The notes: generated from the letters alone by a model not told the origin. Positions 22,780 through 37,731 are shown, counted from the first letter of the stretch. The stretch: 64,000 nucleotides of DNA from Tetragonia tetragonoides (GCA_038025085.1 CM076141.1:11534001-11598000), one strand, 5' to 3'. Numbers and translations are program-made.

Positions 22780-24072
22780 TGAAGTTTTACTGTAGTCTAA
22801 GGAATAGGACTGTAATGGGCATTTTTAAAACATTCAAGAAATTCAGCTATTTAAAATGACCCACCATCAATCGGAATAAGCGGAATAAAAATAGTCAAGT
22901 AATTAAGTAAACACATTTTCATTGTGCATGTGTTTTCTCGTTTTTTTCCTGGAAATTAGGAAAAAGTTGCTAAGAAAGTTCCAAGAAACAAAGCAAATGG
23001 GATGTTTAAGAGTTTCGGGATTTTGATATTTGACCCATCAAGGTATCAACCAATAACTTGCCAAATAGTTTGGCACTTGTCATGTACTCATGGTTGTGTT
23101 CATCTTAAAATTTGACACATTCAAAACCTTTCAATATTAATCCGGTATGTTTATTTATGGAAATCTTCACCAGGTTTTAATTAACAAGACATGTTTCGTG
23201 TTGACAATATTTAACATATTTAGCCAACTTTTTCAAGAAAATTCAAAAAATATAAAATCAATAAGGAATAACTCTAAAGCAAGTTTAAAAAAAATACTTT
23301 CACACTTCAAAATTTCATTGGTGTAACTGTATATGGTTCAAGAAATTACATACATGACCCCTTCTAATATTATACATTGGTTAAGTAATTCAGGTCCAAC
23401 ATGTTTAAATAAATAGGTAACAACAAGCTGATTTTGTGTTCAAATACCGTAATTCACCTAACCTGTTTGATTAACCATGTTAATTCATGTCGACCTATTC
23501 AATTAATTAAGTCAAACAATCCTAAATTGTTTGTGTCGTGTTATCATATCGTTAATCCCCAGACTGATCTTTCATAGTACTCTCCTTCTTCTTTCTATGT
23601 CTTTCGAAAATCATCCCGAGTAAATTACTGTTATGGCGAGCAAAAAAGTAGAGTAAATTACCGTTGTACGAGTACTATTTAGTATTTACAGGGCTGCTGT
23701 GTCAGCATATTGAGCAAGGAAAAGACAGTAAATGAGATGAGCAATTGAAAGAGCCCGTTTGGTACTTATATAGTAAGGTGTATATATACAATCTTTGTTC
23801 AGCAAAAAAAACTCATGGCAAAGAAACCAGAGTATGGCATAAGCCTGGGCAGATACTGCGATCTTATATCAAAAGAATGAAAAAATGGACTGGATACAGC
23901 TATTCACAAAAGAAAAATGGGGTGAAAATTACAACATTAACCAAAGTAAGAAGGAACAAAATTTTACTCGCTCGCTTGATACTTCAGCTTCTATATCCTC
24001 TACCCAAGTAGAGACTTCTGGAAAGACAGTGACACAGTATTAGTTCTTCTGGACAAAAAGACTGAACTCTGA
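22775..24072. promoter_or_regulatory. Thiolase promoter region and kinase 3' UTR
   Basis: The 1.3 kb between the thiolase 5' leader and the stop codon of the next minus-strand gene. AT-rich, no open frame with a recognisable domain. The left part should hold the thiolase promoter and the right 200-300 bases the kinase 3' UTR; no specific element could be named. Confidence 0.4.
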
Positions 24073-27000
24073 TCACTCATGTAATAGATCAAGTTTTTGT
24101 ACCTGGTGGTGATGTCCCCTAGACGGGAGAGCAGCAGACATCGTACGTAGTCTATTAGTCACCTCTGTGAATGTAGGCCGGGTATCAGGGTCAGTTGACC
24201 AGCATTGTTCCATCAATTTTCTCCACTCGGGATCACAGCGTTCTGGAACAATTGGTCGGAGAGTGTTCTTCAAAATACCCCCTGTGTTTAGAGAACAGGC
24301 CCATGAGAAACTAAAACAACATTGTAGCCACAGCTTGTCACACATGGTAGAATAATAAACTACAACCACTTCAAGAATTTGGTTGGTGAAAACCTTTGCG
24401 CCTCCATTTGGGCTGGAATCATGAAGTAGCTGACATCATATGGAAAACTGTATTTTCTATTTGGCACAAGCTTCATTTTTGGATGAGAAGAGACAGAAAT
24501 TATAACTAAACGTTTGTCAAACCAACCGTCATAAAGGGGTTATAAGTCAAATATCAGGTCAATAATTCTTCAATATGTAATTCTTCAATTTGTAATTCTT
24601 CAATAACGCAAAACTATTATTCATATACCGTTCTTGAAGTGTCTGCTACCTTCACCAGCAGAGCAGGAACCCCAAACATAAAGATCAGAATCAGATACAT
24701 GAACATTAACTATTCCCTCTGTAATCTACTTTTTAACTGTTTCATGATTTATTTCAGGTCAACCTACTTAAAATTTCACCCTTACTCGGTTACTCCTCAA
24801 CTATACTCTAAACAGGAAGCAGGACACCCTATGTGGAACAGGAAGTAGCACTTGTTGAATCCTGACTTAAATTTAATTTCAGTCTTCAGCTACATTCAGC
24901 TCACACCATAATTAACTTCTACACATGGTTTCAAAATATCACAGCGACAAAAGACCGAAGCATCATTTCGACTCTTTTGGCATAAGCACTCAACTCTCAA
25001 CAATCCAACAAACAAACATATTTTGTCAATTGTAACTTCTCGACTTAGTTTCCTTTTCTGTCTTTGCTGCTAGACTTTCTGGTTTTAACTTCCCAAATTC
25101 CTTACTTTCCACTTCCTAAAGTTAATGATACTAAGATAAGTCAAGTTTAACCAAATTGCAGATCATAAGTTAACTGGGAGTTTTCTGAGTAACCCAACTT
25201 CAGCATTTGAATGACAAACAATTGTCGCCTTGTAAACATGCAGCTCCAAAGTGCAAGGCACAGTTAACTGGAAAGGACTTGCAAGTTTGTAGTGGACGAA
25301 TAGACATAAAATTATCAGAATATCTTTTTATCCTTACCTTTGCTTTTCCCAATGTTACTTTTCATTTCAGTTTTTTAGTTAGTGGCAAACAATGCAAACA
25401 CAGTGTCTCTGTGAAGCAAAATCCCTACTGTTTTCTGCCAGTAAGCATGTTTAAAGTGATCATTAAAATCTATACTCATAATATTGTTTAAGGGTGCAAA
25501 ATATGAGGTCAGATGATCTGAGGCCTCAGAATGCATTGACATTGGCTCAGTCTGCCAAGTGGATGCTTGGAAGTAATACGGGGCGCATGCATCTAAGAAC
25601 ATTCAAAATGAAAAAAGAATAAGGGACACATGCATCTCAGCACATTCAAATGAAAAAAGCTCTACATTTGTACATCAACAGAATCACTCAAAAGCTGAAT
25701 TTCAGTAAATATAATAAAATTTCATCCTGAGAGATCATAAATGAAACTTAGAGAGCGTCCTCATTGGCTCAGTTGCATAAAGCCTATCTTATTTGCTTCC
25801 TATGCATGAAGAACGTAAAATGCAGATCTGAAATGTAATCATGTTGCATAAAGAATTATCGCACCCAAAACATGCTCAACCCAAATCCAAAAGGGATAGC
25901 TACAAGCTATCAAGCAGAAAAGACAACAAAAGGGCGTGTCAAGTCACAACTCACAAGGCCAATATCACTTTACCTATGATTGCACCACAGTGCATGTTTG
26001 CATAGGGCTCCTCTCCGGTCAAGATCTCCCACATTGCAATGCCAAATGAGAAGACGTCAACCTGCAAGAATCCATAATGTTCTCATGAAACCGGCTTTAC
26101 TGATTTGGAAAAAAGACATGACAGAATGAAATTAAGTTCATTCCAACCTTGTCAGAAACCTTGCTGCTGCTGCCATTCAACAATTCTGGTGCCATCCATG
26201 GAAGTGTTCCCCGGACACCACCAGAAACCAGTGTATTACGCTTGATTCTTGACAAGCCAAAATCTCCAACCTAAAAAGACTTATCAGTAAACATTGTTAG
26301 GATTTCCAATATAAGTTATTATTAAGAAGTGATGTCAAAAATGGCCAGTTTACACCCAAGTAAAGGTTAATAACAACAATAAAAACCCAGTGTACAAATA
26401 AAATAGCGAACAAAAGCTTATTCATTCTAAGAACAACAATTTCACTTAGAAAAAAAAATATACAGTTTGATATTGTGTGCTATTTCACCCCACCAATACT
26501 GACCATTTGGGGACTTACTCAAACACTTAAAATACAGTCAACAGACAAGTAATAACCCACGAGAATAGGAGAGTGTGTCAGAAACTTAACAACAGTGGCA
26601 ATCTTGGAAAGCTTTTGCCTACAAGGGTGTAAGGCTGTAAGCGCATTGACTGTGCACTTCATCATCTACGTGGATAAGTGGCTATGTGTGCAATCATAAA
26701 GAAGGCATGTTCCTCATTCTCGAGTTTAAGGAGTTTCCATGTTAGAAACCTTCAGTCCACACACAAGCATCTCATAGTAAACCAATCCATAAACCATCAT
26801 AATAAATAATATGTTCAAAAACAATGGAGAGCAGATATGTTACAAGATTTACAAATAATTTGGAAGTGCCAACTTAAAATGTCAAATTTGAGATGATAGA
26901 CTACAACAGCCAAGCCTGAACTGAGATGGGAGACATACATAACACCAGCTTAAACTGGGCTGAAAAGACAGTGCAAGTATTTGTTTGGTGCACAAATTTA

Positions 27001-30000
27001 CAAATTCTATTTTGGGGTTCAACTTGAAATCTTATTACGGTATTACCTACATATTTTGGTGCTCATTTCTGTTATTTAGAATTGGATTTAGTTTTCACAA
27101 TCACTGCTTTTTATTTTTTGATTTAAAATTCCATCTTTGGAAGTACACCTTTACATATATTCATATCTAATGTTTGGAATATATGTATTCTTGATTTCTT
27201 ATCGCCTTAAAAGGGGGAAAAAATAACTCTAAATCAGGTTTATCTTCCATTTCATGCAATTTATGGTTAAAAAACAAAAAATAAATTAAGAGCAGTCTCA
27301 ATTCTTCATGTATGCCAAGCAACACAAGTTTAAATTGAATATTTGGCAAATCAAATTCAGAATCTCAACTTGATTAATAATACCATGTTTCGGAAATGTG
27401 TTCAAAAAATTATATAAGCAAAACCAGAATTGGACATCCAATTGTTCTAATTTCAAACTCCAAACACTAGCTAAAGGCAAGTCCGAGGACTCAAGTAGCT
27501 TAACAATTTTCAAAACCAGCACTTCAAGTGTATTTAACTATCTCTCACTACAGTCTTGTACTTTTATAGTTCAGACTTTAGAAAATTGAACAGGTCACAG
27601 TACCAAATTGAGATAATTCTACACTTTAGCATCCACAGGACAAATGAGGACACAAGGATAAAGCCCTCTCCCATCATAATTAGTTGTATGCCCAAGATTC
27701 CCGAAGATGGGTGTTAAACAAGGAAAGTAGGAAGACCTGAGTCCTACAAGAGTTCATGGGAATGCCTGTGATATCCTCCATATTCCATAACACTAATGCT
27801 TCAAACTCATCCACAATGTGTTATATATAAAAGAATTGGTGTTCGAATTACACACCTTACAGACAGGCCTCTGTGGGTCCCTCAGATTAACAAGCAAATT
27901 GTCACATTTCAGATCAAAATGGACAATATTTTTTGAGTGCAGGTATTCCATGCCAAAAGCTGCATCCATTGCAATCATGAGCTTCTTCCGACGATCAAGA
28001 GATCTGCCAAACAAAACCAAGAAAGAATAAGAGAGGAAATCATGATATGATTCGTGTAAACTATGAACTAAGCATGAGAGGTGATTTACCTATCCTTCTT
28101 AAGTAAGACAGTCCTTAGTGAACCATTCACCATGAACTCAGTCACAGTTGCCAAGGTTCCTCCAGCTCCATCTGGAACCACACCATAGAATGCAACTACA
28201 TTTGGGTGATGAAGTTTTGAAAGGATCTGCGCTTCTCTCCAAAAGTCTCCAGTCTGATGAAAGTGAAAATTGTAAGATTACCTGATAGTCACAATGATGG
28301 CACGCTATAGTATACTACTACCAAAAATTTCTTCTGTTATCATCCTTATCTCTCTTGTTTTAGGGAATGGATGAAGGAACATGAAATTGAGCATATTGTA
28401 GCAGTAATCTTTACGACCAATAAACACAAACTGAGGGAGCTAAGGAAACCAAAAAGGAGTAAAGACTACATGCCAAATCTGGAATAGACTTTTTGGAATA
28501 GATTTACCAAGCGTTCTTGCTCTGATGATCTTCCCGAAAAACAGCTCTTTTTAATTCTCTTGATAGCAACATCTGTTCCTCGCCACTTTCCATGATAAAC
28601 AGTTCCATATGTACCAGATCCTAATTCTCTTAGTTCCTCAAGATCGGCATTCTTGATGATCTGTGTTGCATAAATCATATATCAATGAAACAGATAATCA
28701 AGCCTTTAAAATTCTACATTTACTAGTTTCCCACAAATATACAGATTAAGCAATATAGCCATTTAAATTCTCTTCAATACCTTCATCTCCAATCTCAAAG
28801 TATTAAACCATGCAACAAAAGTAGCATCAAACAGAAAACAGGATTCAGCTTTATTTTTATTTTTATTTTAGATAAAAGGATTCAGCTTTATTAACAAGAT
28901 CAATGGGTCAAATGAGCAAGTGAATGGCCCAAAACAGAGTAGAACTTGTACAAGCAAAATCACCCAATAATTTCCAACCAAGATTAAGTAGCTCCAATCT
29001 TTAAAGATCCGAAATTAACAGGGTTCCAATAGAACAATAGAGCATACAATGTCAAATCAAAGAAATTTGTTTTGACCTGCAATCCATAGAGACCAGCTTC
29101 TATTTCAGCCATGACAGCATCACTGAAAGAGTCATCCTTACGGCCAACATTTGTTGTAGCACCCTACACAGACAAGACAGCTATTCAAACTCCAGGCAGA
29201 TAAATTGATTCAATAGACACTGCTAGCTGAATGAAATTTCCGTACCTCAGAATCAATTTCTGCGCCAATGCCATACCCCTCAGTCGCACTTGGCTGTTCG
29301 GAACCATCAATGTCAGCATCCACCACATGAGGAGTAACTGTTGAGGTAAAATCAACTGCTCGGGACATACAATTGGTCACATCTTCAATCACAAGCAGAG
29401 GCTCAAGCTGATATCGATTGTCCATATTTAGCAGTTTTGCTTGCCTCGTTTTGTTATCCATTACTGATGATTCATTTCCACGTCCATGTTCCAACTTCTT
29501 CAGCTGATCTAGACCATTATCAGGCTGGAATGGATTCCCCTCGCCATAAGCAGCAACTTTTGTTGTGTGCATAGGAAAGCGAGAGTCCTCATTACAAACT
29601 ATTGATGGGCATGCAGCTGAGGAATTGATCAGCATTTGTTCCTGGGAAGCCTCATCTCTGTGGCATGCAACAGGTTTCTGTCCTTGGGGGGCAAAAGGAT
29701 CACCTGACAAACCTGAAAGCAGATCCATCTGTTGATTCTGACCATGAGGCTGCAATAAGGTGCTCGGAGATCTAACAAAAGTGTCAGCAGTAACCCCTCC
29801 ATTAAGATTACACTGCTGAGCCTCGATGTTCTGAAGATTTTTAACAAGATCAGATGAAGTATTTTCTAGTCGATATCCATGCTGATGCTTAGAAACTTCA
29901 CTGGCAGATGGCATTGCATCAACAGGAATAGGTGCCACCTGGTGGTATACTTGTGGCACTTGTGCATCAGTATTGATGTGGTAGCAATTACCATTCAGCA

Positions 30001-32005
30001 ACTTGTACTCTGCAGGTTTAGAAGGCAATACATTTTGATCTAACACTCCCTCATACAACTGCGAACCTGGGTTGAGAATCCTATTCATCATTTGATGACC
30101 TAAAGGATTAGAATCATGAGAATTCTGCATGAGCAGATGAGATTTATCACGCTCTTCTGCACCAGCTTGTGATCTACCATTGATAGCCTTGCCGCTGCTT
30201 TCAACATATTGATTGCAGTCCAATGGTTCTGAATAAGCCGGAATGTTAAGATCAATTCTTCTATGGGGTGAAGTGGGCTCTATATCCACCAGCTGATGCT
30301 GAACTTCAGACTTGACAGTATGGACATTCTCTTGTAACTGCACCTTGTCCTGTGGAGGAGCAGATACCAGTGGCTTTGCATAGTGTAGGAGAGAAGAAGG
30401 GCTCATTCCTTCCTGCGAACAATATGCGGACTTCTCTCCATACTGCTGCAGCTGTGAATCTGAATATGCATGAATCATACCATGATGGGAGTCCATTGAA
30501 TCAGTCGATCCCAACATGAAAGCTCGGGTGTCTACTTGTGACATATACCGCTCATGATGCATTGCCTTGCCCTCAAGCAGAGATGGCCGACCACCGAAAT
30601 GATTATGGTAAGCATCTGTTGCTTTAGGAGTTACAAAATCTCTACTTCCTTGCTGAGCTTGGAGATGTGATTCTTGCCCCTGAACACTTGGTTTACCAAA
30701 GGAATGATCAACAGGTGGTTGGGCTGTGGTGAAAGAACTAGTGCTTTGACTGCTTTCGTTGCTGTGTTTCCATAAGCTATCCTCATGCCATTGTGTTACA
30801 CTACTCTTTGTATTGCCATTCTGAGCTGGCTTTGTGGAGAATGAAGGAGACTGAGCTGGCGACCTGGTTGTACTCAAGACCTCCTTAGTGGCATGCGCAG
30901 CATGAGAGACGTTAAGACCATCCTTGCTTCCCAAACGCTGAAGAGATGAAGGTGAATCTCCATGAAAGCTTGGAACACGATCCAATGCAGCACCTGACTT
31001 AATTCCTTCGGTCAGCAGTTGTTCCCCAGAGGTCTTCTGAGGGCTAGGATCCACTATACCATTAACAGCAACAACATATTCGTAATCAGGGCTGGCCTGC
31101 TGGAGAGTGCCTGAACCACGAGCTTCAGTTTCACTAGTAGGGATTAGAAAAATTCGAAGTCTTTGAGACCCTGCTGACCTTTCAATCCCCTGATATTCCT
31201 CCAACATATTTTGGAGATCCTCATCAGAAGACACGGATATAAGTGCATCAAGATCTTCACCCGGAAGCTGATATTTTATAGAGTGGGGTTGATTACATAT
31301 GCCAGATGTCTTGAAAACAAGTTCTTCCCATGAAATATTCTTTCTGATGGAAACAATACGTGTTTCTCCGCCAACATACCTGAGCTTCGCATCACTTGGC
31401 CTGGGCAAAATTTTACCACCAAAACTGCAAAGAATCCTCAACTTGCCAGGTTGTGAACCCTGTGAACCCTCTGAAGTTCCTGGTTCATAAGTGTTATATG
31501 AATGAGGAGAATGAGGAATAACAATAGGTGGAACTCTTGATCCAAGATTCGCCTGATCAAAATTTAAGACACAGCTGGCATCCCAAGGTCCCTGACCATT
31601 TGCACCCTCATCTACATGACCTCTTGTCCTGTCTACCTGAGTCCAACACTCAACCTCTGGATTACACCCTTTAGCTGAAGCAAACTCAGAGACTTCAGAG
31701 CTACATTCAGAATCCATTCTACGCAACCCAAGTATCCTAGTAAGATCTTCATAACCCATTTGACGACCATTCTCATTGTTCAATCCAACCCCTATTTCTT
31801 GATTCTGAACTATGGGTAGCCCGGGAGGAACTACTTTCGGAGTAAGACGATCGCGAAGAAACTCAGACGAGAACTCCTCTCCCGTTTGTACAGAGACATA
31901 ATTTTTATTTACAGTATTCCCTGCCACCAATATTCTATTTGCAACACCTGTACTAGACTCATTTTGGATCCCCTGATCCATAGGTATGTTCAAGTTACCT
32001 CTCAT
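24073..32005 (-). CDS. PB1-domain Raf-like MAPKKK (plant group B4 type)
   Basis: Eight coding exons: 29246-32005, 29077-29163, 28508-28660, 28090-28253, 27856-28003, 26148-26270, 25974-26061 and 24073-24281, all GT-AG and in frame, giving about 1243 residues. A TTG 15 bases upstream is open too, but ATG at 32005 is the sensible start. The long first exon holds a PB1 domain (about 188-289: [16 protein letters not shown] to RLRIFLIP), then a long Gln/Ser-rich linker. The C-terminal kinase domain starts near 956 with [13 protein letters not shown], the VAIK lysine at about 983, HFDLKCDN (Asp about 1085), DFG (about 1107) and WMAPE. PB1 plus a C-terminal Raf-like kinase at this length fits the B4 Rafs, which activate ABA-independent SnRK2 kinases in osmotic stress. 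The exact orthologue is not assigned. No lesions. Confidence 0.94.
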
Positions 32006-32037
32006 AGCTTTACTTATCAACTCCTTCCTTCAAACCC

Positions 32038-32850
32038 ACTATCAACAAGCCAAATATTTTGAAAAAAGCTCATACCCAGAACCAATATTGCTTCTTCAAT
32101 CTATCTATATCACACTCCAAAAAAAAAAATTCTATACCACCTCAAGAAAAAAATAACCCTATACCACAATCAACATATAATACATCCCATACTCTTAAAT
32201 ACCGCTACTACTGTATCTGTATGTTCTCCACAAAATCAAAATCACAAATGACTTCACCAACTGAGAATATGCTACTCACTCAATAATAATATAAAATAAC
32301 TATATACAAAATAAAGAATCTATATATATAGCTCAAAAAGGTATCAAAACCCACAATTCCTCCTCATGAAATTCTCACCAAAAGTTGCACCTGCCACAAA
32401 ATATGATTTAAAATATACGCATTAGAGCTTCAAAACCTAAAAATTTCGACAATCTCCTAAACCTAGCTAATAATTTTTCAGCCAATCAAAGCTAAAATTC
32501 AATCAATCAAAACCAATAATTCACGAAAACAATCAGGCAAACAATTACCTCTCTTTTCTCTCTCTCGTTTCTCTCAATGATCATCGGAGATATTCAATTT
32601 CGACCAGATGATCGAGTTAATTTTCCTATGATCATCAACACCTGAAATCGCGAAATTCGAATTAGAGAAAAAAGGGGGCAATCGAAAAATGATAAAGGAT
32701 AAAATTGATTGACCATCGATCGAGGAGAGAGAGATGTTACGTGTTCGAGGATCAATGGCGGTCATCGGACGGCGACATTGCCGAGAATTTCGCGGCATCA
32801 ACACCGGGAGGGTATGGAAGTGTAAGAGAGAGAGAGAGAGAGAGAGAGAA
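32038..32850 (-). promoter_or_regulatory. 5' leader of the Raf-like kinase, probably spliced
   Basis: A probable leader exon at 32549-32641 is bounded by a TTTCAG acceptor and a GTAATTG donor. A TGATAG acceptor at about 32039 would join it to the first coding exon (from 32038). A further leader exon probably lies right of about 32739 (donor GTAACATC), near a GA tract. This is inferred from splice-site consensus only. Confidence 0.45.
32826..32849. repeat. (GA)n microsatellite in the kinase 5' region
   Basis: A short GA run, CT in the sense of the kinase, at or near its transcription start. A second GA-rich run lies at about 33032-33058. Confidence 0.9.
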
Positions 32851-33325
32851 ATATACAGAGAGGAGAGAGAAAGAAAAAAGAGTGACCTTTTTCCTGATTT
32901 CTGAATCTATTAACTGAAAACAAACCTTTTTTTAATTTAAAAAAAAGGTTTTGAAATATTTTAAAATTATTATGTGTCGTAGGAATTTTTCTCTTTCTTA
33001 CGTGGGCCGTTGGTTTTTGAAGTTTTGAAAGAGGAGAGAGAAAGAGAGAGAGAGAGGAGGGGGAATTTGGGGCGGTTTGTATCGGCGACGGGCGGTGATA
33101 GGGGGAAGTGATGTTTGAAGGAAAAGGAAAGGCCTTTTCCATCCAATAGCTTTGCCGCCACAAATTATAACTCTTCTTTTCACGACTCTTTGTGTTTGGC
33201 TTTTGTGATATTTATTTTTGGGTTTAAAAAGTTTCAAATCGGAACATCCAATCCAAAAATTCGATCTGATATTATTCTTGGTAACGTTAATATAAGAGCC
33301 TCTTCTATTTGGAAATACTTGTTAA
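32851..33325. promoter_or_regulatory. Likely promoter of the Raf-like kinase
   Basis: Contains an ACGTGGGCCG motif at about 33001 (a TCP-site-like GTGGGCC core), GA-rich runs and a G-rich patch at about 33058-33110. Open frames here are low-complexity shadows. Confidence 0.35.
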
Positions 33326-33770
33326 CTAGTTACAAATCCGTATGATGCATGGTTTATGTATTTATAATGATAAAATATTTTCATTTGTACAAACTTGCAA
33401 CAAATTTTTCGCCTACGTCATATCTTGCCACTAAATTACTAATTTATTGACATCTCCCTTTCTATACTCAGATCAACTTCTTGTTTTCCTGTTTAATTCT
33501 GCTTGCATGCCTCGTGCGGTACACGATTTTATATAAATATATTGGTTTCATATAAAAAAAATATTTTTTTAATGTTATTGATTTATTAATGCTGTAATTT
33601 ATAGAAACATTCTCACATATAGGTGAAATGATTTTTTCATTGGAAATTAGGACATTAAGATAAGAATTAAATAGTACTAATGGAAGATACATGCACCTAA
33701 AGTAAATGATGACATGTTAATTAATATTTGCTCATATGTCAAAGCCAATATGTCAATCTAGCAAGGGTGC
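33326..33770 (-). mobile_element. Helitron-like repeat, family 2, copy 1
   Basis: Starts on the plus strand with A|CTAGTTACAAATCCGT, the reverse of a Helitron 3' end (hairpin, spacer, CTAG, T). It is collinear with 34281-34727 and both lose similarity after GGGTGCACA. No coding capacity. The hairpin is decayed. Confidence 0.6.
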
Positions 33771-34196
33771 ACAATCACTTATATCTAGCAAGCCGACTTG
33801 TTTTATTAAGTTATAGTAAAAAGATACACCATATATTAACTATCCATATAAAAAAAATCAGGTTAGAAAAGTTAGACATAGAACTTTGAATGGAAGAGTC
33901 TAAGTTAAAATGTAATGCTGAATGTGCATTATATTCTTAACAGTCCATTTCGAATCAAATAATTCGATTTGGTTCAATTTGATCAACTACAATAATATAT
34001 GTATATTCCAAAGTCATTGGGAGATGCACACATTAATTAACCATCACTTGATTAAATAAGCAAGAGTCAAACTATTAATTAAAGTTAACAACATACATTG
34101 AATTAAGTATAAACGCATTAATTATTAGGATGACATGGATTACACTTGGCAAATAATGATGAAATAAAAAAATTACGTAGCAATTATGCAAATTCA

Positions 34197-34198
<2 letters not shown>

Positions 34199-34280
<82 letters not shown>
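34199..34280. repeat. (TA)n array
   Basis: About 41 TA units ending exactly where the next Helitron-like 3' terminus (CTAG) begins. Confidence 0.97.
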
Positions 34281-34281
<1 letters not shown>

Positions 34282-34727
34282 TAGTTACATTCCCGTGTGA
34301 TGCACGGTTCTTGTCTTTATAACAACTAAAATATTTCATTGGTACAAACTTATACAAAGATTTCGCCTATATCACATCTAGCTACGTAATTCTTAATCTA
34401 TAGGCATCTCCCTTTCTATACTCAAATCAACTTTCTTACTTTCCTGTTTAATTTTAATTGTATGTCCCGAAAGAATCACTACTTTATATAAATATATTTG
34501 GTTTTATACTTTTATATAAAAAAATTCTTTTTTACATTATTGATTCATTAATGCAGTAATTTATTAGATACATTTTCTAATAGGCATAAAGGTGAAATGA
34601 ATTTTCATTGGAAATTATATACATATAGGTGAAAATACATGCACCTAAAGTGTATTATGACATGTCAATATTTGCTTATGTGTCAAAACCTATGTGTCAA
34701 TCTAGCAAGGGTGCACATTTACTAAGG
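34281..34727 (-). mobile_element. Helitron-like repeat, family 2, copy 2
   Basis: Plus strand begins CTAGTTACATTCCCGTG; the arms CCGTG and CACGG around TGATG make the terminal hairpin. Collinear with 33326-33770 through AGCAAGGGTGCACA. Confidence 0.65.
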
Positions 34728-36262
34728 AAGTAGTGACATGAGAGTAAAGGGACAAAAATTTAAAAAAAAAAAACAAAAAAAACAAACAAACAAATTGCAT
34801 AATACATTTTGACACACAAATATGAAAGGCAGATGAAACCAATGTGGTGGCTGTCAAATACAATTTTAAAAAATGGACAAATATATTTTATTTTTTTTTT
34901 GCAATTTACCCCAATTTCTAATGGCTAATATTCGTCAAAAAGACCATCCCCAACACTACTACTTTTTATGCAGTTTACTCCAAATATCCAGTCTATGAAA
35001 ATCATATCCTAAGTATCAAATGGATAGATGCAATAAAATTATGATTAAATGGTCCAACAACTATGTATACCCAGGCCATCATTAGAAGTTAGTACACATA
35101 TTGTTTCTAGTATATATATATATATATATAGAACCAAAAAATAAAAAATTAAAATAGTAATGATGTACACTTTAACTCGAATATAGTGAGCTATATTGTT
35201 AAAACATAAGTGTCCCTAAAAAAAAGATGGGTATTAATAGCAAAATTAATATATTTGCTTGAATATTTGCTCGGATGATAAAAGATTAAACCCAAATCAT
35301 TTGGAGAGAGAGAATATTATGCAGGAGTGATCTTTACAATATAATAACGTGGGAAGGCAATAACAATACCTATATATATACACATTCAATACATTCATGC
35401 ATATTGATGGAGGACCTGTTGAGTAGGCCAAACCGCAAGCGGAACAACCCAAACAGATACATTTACATTCATTTATTAAATAAACGCATAAGTTAATAAG
35501 TACATTAAGATTCATTTTTATAATTTCAACAAAGAGGGGTACTTCATTTGTTCGGTTTGGAAAAACTTTTATTTTTATAATCATTAGTTAATGAATGCAT
35601 GAATTGTAAAAATTTCTTATTTATTCATTTGATACATTGAGATTCATGTATATATTAAGATTCATGTATGTGTTACATCACTTACATGGCATTATGTTCT
35701 TAAAAATGAATATGCGAACTTTCAGATACATATATTGGGTATTATCTTCAAAGATATTAGATAGCCAATAAATATCCAAAAAAATTTAATATCTCTAAAA
35801 ATATTCAAAATATATGGTTCGAGTATAAATTTTAAAATATATATTTTGAAATCGTACATCTAAAATTTAGATACGAATTTGGATATTAAAATTTAGGATA
35901 CGAATTATTTCGAATCCCAATAAATGAACAACCGGGCTATAAGTTCTTTATTGAACAACTTTATAATTTGAGATGAACAATATTTGAAGGTAATTTTTGT
36001 CTCTATTAAGTATTAATAAGAAAATGTAGTCATTTTAACAACAACAAAAATAAGTTGTAATATGCCTTACTCACAAAAGGTGATAAAGTTGAGATTTCCC
36101 ACCAAAAATTCTTAGTTTACCTACGTACGTACTTAATATGCTGAAAACTAATGCTTTTTTTTTTGTTACTCATTATTGAAGTTTATTGTTTTATAGTATT
36201 TGTTTACTTGTATATACTCCTCATGTTGAAGCAATGAATTTTGTTATACGTCCTCGCCAATC
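34728..36262. other. AT-rich intergenic DNA
   Basis: AT-rich with poly(A) runs (about 34760-34790), a short TA tract at about 35112 and no recognisable gene. Short open frames here have no domain signal. Confidence 0.5.
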
Positions 36263-37537
36263 ATATCATAATATCTATATATTAGAGGCATTTTCTGACA
36301 ACATTGGAAGCATCCATCTAAGCGAGTCATTGTAATAAAGTTTTAATATAAATATAAAATAGAAATTTATGTTTTGGTATAGAATATATATACTAAAGTT
36401 GTACTTTCCTAAATCGTTAAATAATACACTATTAATTAGAGGTTTTCGTATAGAATATATACTAAAGTTGTACTTTCCTAAATCATTAAAGAATATACTA
36501 TTAGATCTTAAAAAGCATATAACTTTACTTTCACCGCTTAAAAAATTAAATTTCTTACACCATTGGAACGAGTACGAAATATTCTTTAAAATGATATTCA
36601 TTTGTAGTATGTTAATTTGATTTACAACATAAGATGTGTCCACCTAAAAAGGTAATTAGTAATTAGCTTGTCAAGTTGACACAACTAAAGAGTTGCAATG
36701 TAAAAATAAGAGAAAAGATACATATAATCGTATATTAGTTATAAAAATTTAAAAAACAATCTCAAGGTAAAATATAATAAAAAGAGTACGTGTAGAATAA
36801 AGAAATAAACGATGAATATAAAATGATTCTAGGTCCAATCTCTAATAGGAAATTTTACCATTATCACGTATAATTTTATAATTGTACAATATATTGATCC
36901 CCCATGTTATTTTAGGGCTCCAATTTATATTCTCTTCAACTTTATAATTATTAATGTAAATCCTTTCGGACCACAAATAAAATTACATTGGACTTTTTGC
37001 GTTTTTCAAGGCAGTATTTTGACCGCATATAACTTTGAAAAAAAAAAGCAAGTATTAAAATATGTTTTGTTATTCTAAGGTTTGCGTCTAAAACTTCTTT
37101 ATTTTTTGAAAAGTAGTTATGTATACATTAGACATTTAAACTGATTTCACCATAAAAGAAGGATCATATCTTTGGAAGGTTGGTTAGTTGTACACTTATA
37201 TCAACATAAGAGCATTGGCGTACCAACATCAAACATAGAAAGACTTTGAAACAATTACATCTTGGATCATGTAACATATGCGATGAGTTAATTAATAGTT
37301 AATTGAAATTGATGATAAGAATTTAAATTAGATAAGATGTCATGTAAAGTCATAGTAATCTTAATATATGGCATTCATGATATTAAATGGATTATATACA
37401 TATTTATCCATATATTACTAATAGTTTTTCATAAATGGCAATTACACTTTGATTTTTTGATGATATTAATAATCACTTTATATTAATTTTATTATATAAT
37501 CACAGTCCGTACAACGCACAGGCATCTACCTAGTATA
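36263..37537 (+). mobile_element. Candidate Helitron, family 3
   Basis: The right end reads CCGTACAACGCACAGGCATC then TACCTAG|T: a decayed hairpin about 10 nt before CTAG with host T, as in Helitron 3' ends. A plausible 5' end is TCATATCATAATATC at about 36263 after A. No coding capacity; the 5' end is uncertain, and two near-identical ~60-bp segments occur inside at about 36376-36500. Confidence 0.45.
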
Positions 37538-37731
37538 TTATGTAGGATACTAACCTTTCCAGTATTCCGAATTGACAATTATAATGCCTTTTCAGTATTA
37601 GAGCTTCCTATGCCAAAACCAACATCGGATTACTGTCACTACTTGAACTTAAAAAGCAATAATAATAAACAACACAAAGACTTATACTATAAGATTCACA
37701 TGACTAGTCTTATATTCACTTTTTAGTGAAA

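Noticed and set aside
31981..32020. Start of the Raf-like kinase at the TTG at 32020
   Set aside because: It is not an ATG, a stop lies 15 bases further upstream in frame, and a good ATG occurs at 32005.
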